From assembly GCA_000510845.1 (NCBI GenBank), contig AZOF01000003.1:6191-70190 (forward strand): a DNA stretch of 64,000 nt, read 5' to 3'. The DNA is from an alpha proteobacterium SCGC AAA028-D10 (GTDB lineage: Bacteria; Pseudomonadota; Alphaproteobacteria; Pelagibacterales; Pelagibacteraceae). Every line of letters begins with the position of its first letter. Positions within the stretch are counted from its first letter, which is position 1. The notes under the pieces were generated by a model. The model did no database searches. It worked only from the letters and a program-made list of their open reading frames with translations, and was not told where the DNA came from. The translations under genes and the position numbers were made by a program. Below are positions 60,132 through 64,000 of the stretch, one piece after another.

Positions 60132-61442
60132 TTATCTTTGTTTAAGAACTACAGGAGTCTGTGGACCCATTAAATAATCAGGTAGTGTTGTGGAGATTTT
60201 TGGAAAGTAAGTGATAATTCCAAGAAACACTACTAAAATAGACATCCAAGGAAGAGCGCCTTTTAATACCTCTACAATAGACATTCCGGTAATTCCGCTA
60301 GTAACAAATAAATTTAAACCGACAGGAGGGGTCACCATTCCGATCTCCATGTTTACAACCATAATAATTCCTAAATGAATAGGATCTATCCCAAGCTGAA
60401 TTGCAATTGGGAAAAATATAGGAGTTAAAATTAATAAAATTGCAGTCGGTTCCATGAAATCGCCTGCGATTATAAGAATTATGTTAACAATTAATAAAAA
60501 CATTAAAGGGGATAGACCTGCGTTTAATATTTGCTCAGATATTACTTGAGGAATTCTTTCTGTAGTAAGAACGTGAGCAAATAAAATTGCATTTGCGATA
60601 ATAAACATTACCATTACGGTTGTTTTTGATGCATCGACAAATACTCTTGGTAAATCATTAATTGTAATATCCTGATAAATAAACAGAGATACTAGAACCG
60701 CATAAATTGCAGCAACAGCTGCAGCCTCTGTTGGAGTAAAAATTCCTCCATAAATTCCGCCCATTATAATGATTAAAAGAAAAAAACCAGGAATTGCATC
60801 TTTAGCACTTATAAGCACTTCTTTAAAACTTGCTTTTTGCAATGAGGGCAATCCTTTTATTCTTGCATAAATATATATTGCAACCATCATCATAATCGAA
60901 AGTAGTAAGCCAGGCACAATTCCAGCTAAAAATATTCTGCCAACTGATTGTTCTGTAACAGCACAATATACGACCATTACAATTGATGGAGGAACTAAAA
61001 TTCCAAGTGTTCCAGCATTACATAATATACCTGCTGCAAATTTTTTTGGATAACCAGCATTAACCATGCCCGCAATCATAATTGTACCAACAGCAACAAC
61101 TGTTGCAGGAGATGATCCTGAAACTGCAGCAAAAAAAGTGCAAGCTAAAACTGATGCAATGGCAAGTCCTCCTTTAATATGACCTACGCAAGCAACCGCA
61201 AATCTAATTAATCTTTTTGCTACTCCGCCGGTTGACATAATTGTTCCACCTAAAATGAAGAACGGAATTGCCATTAAAGTATAATGTTCTGATGTTTCGA
61301 ATAATTTTAAAGATAAAGACGCTAATGACTCACTGCCAAAGAAATAAAGAGAAAACATGCCTGCCAGACCTAGACAAATAGATATGGGTATGCCCATGAA
61401 CAAAAATACAAAAAGAGATGAGAATAAAAACCAGGATGTCAT
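60132..61442 (-). CDS. dctM: TRAP transporter large permease subunit DctM
   Basis: The 436-residue protein has about 12 membrane segments with motifs of the DctM family: FLFMGIPISICLGLAGMFSL, AIPFFILGGTIMSTGG, CTFFAAVSGSSPATVVAVG, ILVPPSIVMVVYCAVTEQ, GGIYGGIFTPTEAAAVAA and GMVTPPVGLNLFVTSGI. It forms the sodium-driven import channel for a carboxylate together with DctQ. It follows dctQ directly and precedes a hydratase gene in the same run. Confidence 0.95.
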   Translation of the reverse strand: MTSWFLFSSLFVFLFMGIPISICLGLAGMFSLYFFGSESLASLSLKLFETSEHYTLMAIPFFILGGTIMSTGGVAKRLIRFAVACVGHIKGGLAIASVLACTFFAAVSGSSPATVVAVGTIMIAGMVNAGYPKKFAAGILCNAGTLGILVPPSIVMVVYCAVTEQSVGRIFLAGIVPGLLLSIMMMVAIYIYARIKGLPSLQKASFKEVLISAKDAIPGFFLLIIIMGGIYGGIFTPTEAAAVAAIYAVLVSLFIYQDITINDLPRVFVDASKTTVMVMFIIANAILFAHVLTTERIPQVISEQILNAGLSPLMFLLIVNIILIIAGDFMEPTAILLILTPIFFPIAIQLGIDPIHLGIIMVVNMEIGMVTPPVGLNLFVTSGITGMSIVEVLKGALPWMSILVVFLGIITYFPKISTTLPDYLMGPQTPVVLKQR

Positions 61443-61976
61443 TTATTTTTTATTAGGTATATTGAAGGTTTCAATGGCATCCTTTGCTTCATTAGCCAAA
61501 CCTAAGTTAACTTTCTGACCCTTTAATATTTTCCATAATGCTTCTGTAAATCTATAAATCATTAAACCATAGCTTACAGGCATTACCATTCGCGGAACCC
61601 ATTGAGGCAACCATTTGATATCTTGAGATAAAATGCCAACAGAATATATTTTGTGAACGTAATTATAGCTGCCAATAAGAATAAATATGCAGTAGGTAAT
61701 ACATAGTATTGCTGCAAAAGTTGAAATAATTCTTTTATTTTTATCAGAAAAAAGATTTAAAACTGTATCAACACCGATATGAGCCCCAGATTTAATTCCC
61801 CACGCAGCTCCTAAAAATATTATCCACGCAAATGAGATAACTGTAAATTCTAATGCCCAAGGTAAATTAGATTTTAATACGTATCTGACAAAAACATTTG
61901 CAAAATTAACAACTGTCATTGCAGCCATTAAAAATGCAATAAAATATTCCTCAAATCTTGAAAAAAATTTACTCAA
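61443..61976 (-). CDS. dctQ: TRAP transporter small permease subunit DctQ
   Basis: The 177-residue protein has four membrane segments and DctQ motifs: FSRFEEYFIAFLMAAMTVVN, VFVRYVLKSNLPWALEFTVI, SFAWIIFLGAAWGIKSGAHI and GVDTVLNL. The start is TTG at 61976, preceded by AGGGGGA. That ribosome-binding site overlaps the end of a hairpin between dctP and dctQ, which could limit its translation relative to DctP. The stop touches the dctM start. Confidence 0.92.
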   Translation of the reverse strand: MSKFFSRFEEYFIAFLMAAMTVVNFANVFVRYVLKSNLPWALEFTVISFAWIIFLGAAWGIKSGAHIGVDTVLNLFSDKNKRIISTFAAILCITYCIFILIGSYNYVHKIYSVGILSQDIKWLPQWVPRMVMPVSYGLMIYRFTEALWKILKGQKVNLGLANEAKDAIETFNIPNKK

Positions 61977-61988
61977 ATTTAGAATTCC

Positions 61989-62017
61989 CCCTGATGCATT
62001 TTATATATGCATCAGGG
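61989..62017 (-). promoter_or_regulatory. Intercistronic 11-bp hairpin between dctP and dctQ
   Basis: CCCTGATGCAT (minus strand 62017-62007) pairs perfectly with ATGCATCAGGG (61999-61989) around a 7-nt loop. The 3' arm ends in AGGG and runs straight into GGA of the dctQ ribosome-binding site, so the stem would hide part of it. No T-run follows. It should protect dctP mRNA or limit dctQ translation, which gives more binding protein than permease. Confidence 0.78.
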
Positions 62018-62032
62018 TAAAATTAGAACTTA

Positions 62033-63076
62033 TTATTTTTTAGTTGCGGGCTTTTCAGCTTTTGGTTGAGCTGCTTGACTATGCTTTTGGGCAGATTTTA
62101 TTAAATCAACACCAATGTCTTTTTCAAATTGCGCATAAACTGGAGCAACAGATTTTTTCCATTCAGTTAATTGAGCATCAGTTAATTTTACAACTTTAGC
62201 TTTTCCTGAATCAATGATTAATTTTTTTGCTTCATCATTTTTTTCTTGTCCAATTTTATTGTTGTAAACAGTCGCTTCCGCAAGAGCTTCAGATAAACCT
62301 TTTTTTATATCTGCGGGCAAGCCATTCCACCATTTAGCATTTACAACTACCATGTAATCTAAAATACCATGATTTGTTTCAACGATTGTTTTTTGAACTT
62401 CATGGAATTTTTGAGAGTACATATTAGAGTAAGTATTTTCTTGTGCGTCTACCACTCCAGTTTGTAGTGCTTGATACACTTCAGCAAAAGCCATTTTCTG
62501 TCCATTTGCACCTAGCGCTTTCATAAATGACTCATAAACATCAGAAGCTTGAATTCTGAATTTTAAACCTTTGATATCATTAGGAACTCTAAATTCTTTA
62601 TTAGCAGAAAAATGTTTCATACCATTATGCCAATACGCAAGACCAATTAGACCTTTGTCTTCCATTGATTTAAGTAAATCTTGGCCATCTTTAGACTTTT
62701 GAAAATCTGCAGCAGCCTTTGCATCTTTAAAAATGAACGGTAGATCAAAAACTTGTATTTTTTTTGTATAACGATCAAACTTTGAAAGCGAAGGATTTAT
62801 CATTTGCACATCATTAAGTAAAAGAGCTTCCAATTCTTTTGCATCACCAAATAATTGTGAATTTGGAAACACTTGTACTTGTACTTTTCCTGGAAGTTTC
62901 TTTTCAGCAAGTTCTTTAAATTTTAAAGAAGCTAGTCCTTTTGGAGTATTTTCAGCAACCACGTGGCTCAATTTAATAACAATTGGAGCTTGTTGTGCAG
63001 ATGCAGAAAAACCAAATAACGTAGTTACAGCAAAAAAAGAAATTGCAGTAAGTAAGTTAGTTATTTTTTTGAACAT
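62033..63076 (-). CDS. dctP: TRAP transporter substrate-binding protein DctP
   Basis: The 347-residue protein has a signal peptide (NLLTAISFFAVTTLFGFSAS, cut after SAQQ region). DctP motifs follow: IKLSHVVAENTPKGLASLKF, QVFPNSQLFGDAKELEALLL, GLKFRIQASDVYESFMKALG (with the carboxylate-binding Arg) and ALQTGVVDAQENTYSNMYSQ. It catches a carboxylic acid in the periplasm and hands it to DctQM. A Lys/Pro/Ala-rich tail ends the protein. CAAGGAAAAT before the ATG is a fair ribosome-binding site. It is divergent from the dehydrogenase gene, with 155 bp between. Confidence 0.95.
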   Translation of the reverse strand: MFKKITNLLTAISFFAVTTLFGFSASAQQAPIVIKLSHVVAENTPKGLASLKFKELAEKKLPGKVQVQVFPNSQLFGDAKELEALLLNDVQMINPSLSKFDRYTKKIQVFDLPFIFKDAKAAADFQKSKDGQDLLKSMEDKGLIGLAYWHNGMKHFSANKEFRVPNDIKGLKFRIQASDVYESFMKALGANGQKMAFAEVYQALQTGVVDAQENTYSNMYSQKFHEVQKTIVETNHGILDYMVVVNAKWWNGLPADIKKGLSEALAEATVYNNKIGQEKNDEAKKLIIDSGKAKVVKLTDAQLTEWKKSVAPVYAQFEKDIGVDLIKSAQKHSQAAQPKAEKPATKK

Positions 63077-63231
63077 TTAGTTATTTTCCTTGTTTTGTTA
63101 ATTTTAAAAGTAATGCAGTTTATCTAGACCAGAAACGTTGACAAGTTAAAATATTCTAAGGTTTGAGTTTCAATTAGTTTATATATATTATTAAAAAACG
63201 TTGAATTTAAGCCTAAAAACATACTTAAGCA

Positions 63232-64000
63232 TGAATATAAAGAATAAGAACTTACTTATTAATAAGTGTTACGTGAATGGAGCGTGGGTTAGTTTTGATA
63301 AAAAAATCAAAGTTATAAATCCAGCAACTGGAGAGTTAATAGCAGAGGTTCCAAATTTTGGAAAAAAAGAAACTATAAATGCAATTGATGCAGCAGAGCT
63401 TGCATTTAAATCATGGTCAAAATTTACAGCTCATGAAAGATCTAAGATTTTAAAGAAATGGTATGAGTTAGTTATTGATAATCAAGATGATCTAGCGACG
63501 ATCATGACAGCTGAGCAAGGAAAACCTTTGAGCGAGGCAAAAGGTGAAATTATTTATGCTGCAAATTTTATAGAGTGGTTTGCTGAAGAAGCAAAAAGAG
63601 TTTACGGAGACGTTCTTCCAGATCCAATAAAAGACAAACGTATGATAACTCTTAAACAGCCCATAGGAGTTTGCGCTGCAATTACACCTTGGAATTTTCC
63701 AGCAGCAATGATTACAAGAAAATGCGCACCAGGACTTGCAGCTGGATGTACTTTTGTAATTAAACCTGCAGAGCAAACACCACTTACTGCAATTGCATTT
63801 GTAGTTCTTGCTGAACAAGCAGGATTTCCAAAAGGAGTTATAAATATAATAACCGGCGAGCCTGAAGAGATTGGCAAAGAAATTACTTCAAATTCAAAAG
63901 TTAGAAAAATTTCATTTACTGGAAGCACAGCGGTTGGAAGAATTTTAATGCAACAAAGTGCAAATACGGTGAAAAAACTTTCTTTAGAACTTGGAGGCAA
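63232..64000 (+). CDS. NAD(P)-dependent succinate-semialdehyde dehydrogenase-like, N-terminal part
   Basis: The frame starts with ATG at 63232 and is open to the end of the window (about 256 residues of roughly 480). YVNGAWVSFDKKIKVINPAT is at the N terminus, LATIMTAEQGKPLSEAKGEI follows, then ITPWNFPAAMITRKCAPGLA, VIKPAEQTPLTAIA, KISFTGSTAVGRILMQ and LSLELGG. This is the GabD-like branch of the aldehyde dehydrogenases; the catalytic Cys lies beyond the window. It oxidises a semialdehyde such as succinate semialdehyde to the acid. It faces away from the TRAP operon. Confidence 0.92.

Noticed and set aside
63492-64000. Two long minus-strand frames opposite the dehydrogenase gene
   Set aside because: They are the antisense shadow of a well-conserved aldehyde dehydrogenase and their translations are Ser/Cys-rich with no known motif.
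1-64000. Insertion sequences, prophage, CRISPR arrays or genomic-island borders
   Set aside because: No transposase, integrase, phage structural gene or repeat-spacer array was seen, and both tRNA-Arg genes lack flanking integrase genes or a duplicated tRNA 3' end that I could find.

Overview
The window is a gene-dense, strongly AT-rich (roughly 30% G+C by eye) stretch of bacterial chromosome. The gene content points to a streamlined alphaproteobacterium, most like the SAR11/Pelagibacterales group. The alphaproteobacterial marks are the pairing of a Suv3-type helicase with fdxA and carD, cycM-kdsB-pheA, the SRP RNA directly before dnaX-ybaB-recR, the series rpmH-rnpA-yidD-yidC-argB-(HAD)-dapD-dapE, long PstC/PstA proteins, a gcrA gene, and TRAP transport. 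Streamlining shows in very short gaps, 1-4 nt overlaps (TAATG, ATGA, GTGA, TGATG) and no insertion sequence, prophage or CRISPR. The species assignment is an inference.

Layout. 1-5 kb: the end of an acyl-CoA synthetase, tRNA-Arg(CCT), a regulatory-looking intergenic region, a 31-residue Lys/Arg protein, a CarD with an N-terminal AT-hook, ferredoxin and an RNA helicase. 5-8 kb: a cell-wall recycling group (frameshifted NlpC/P60 peptidase, EF-hand protein, AmpG-like permease) and a membrane cytochrome c. 8-15 kb: kdsB, pheA, SRP RNA, dnaX (split by an A9 run), ybaB, recR, def, fmt, truA. 15-22 kb, minus strand: deacetylase-like protein, lysine/DAP genes, HAD phosphatase, argB, yidC, yidD, rnpA, rpmH. 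22-25 kb: membrane proteins, tRNA-Arg(ACG), a lipid kinase. 25-36.6 kb: a complete phosphate island (phoR, Pho box, pstS-C-A-B, phoU, phoB, a SixA-like phosphatase, ppk, ppx), which senses phosphate, imports it and stores or releases it as polyphosphate. 36.6-42.6 kb: gcrA, an ABC-2 permease, argD-argF, a MurU-like nucleotidyltransferase, gpmA, cutA and an SLT-like lipoprotein. 42.6-55 kb: RND pump and adaptor, sseA-msrA, two-gene exporter/DNA-repair unit, DUF1330, glutathione synthesis (gshA-gshB), a frameshifted oligopeptidase B and an AsmA-like protein. 55-64 kb: a heptosyltransferase-type enzyme, a DHDPS-family aldolase, a Lys-rich coiled-coil protein, a DMT exporter, a TRAP operon (dctP-Q-M plus hydratase) and the start of a semialdehyde dehydrogenase.

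The most notable signals are these. Three conserved genes (dnaX, an NlpC/P60 gene, oligopeptidase B) are each out of frame by one base at an A run that would restore the frame if it were A8, whereas A10-A11 runs in other genes are in frame. The dnaX case resembles the A9 transcriptional-slippage arrangement known from Thermus dnaX. Two unrelated transport operons (pst and dct) each carry a strong hairpin between the binding-protein gene and the permease gene. The CarD protein carries its AT-hook on the opposite side from Myxococcus CarD. Perfect DnaA boxes, one beside gcrA and one beside GANTC-bearing palindromes, suggest cell-cycle control.
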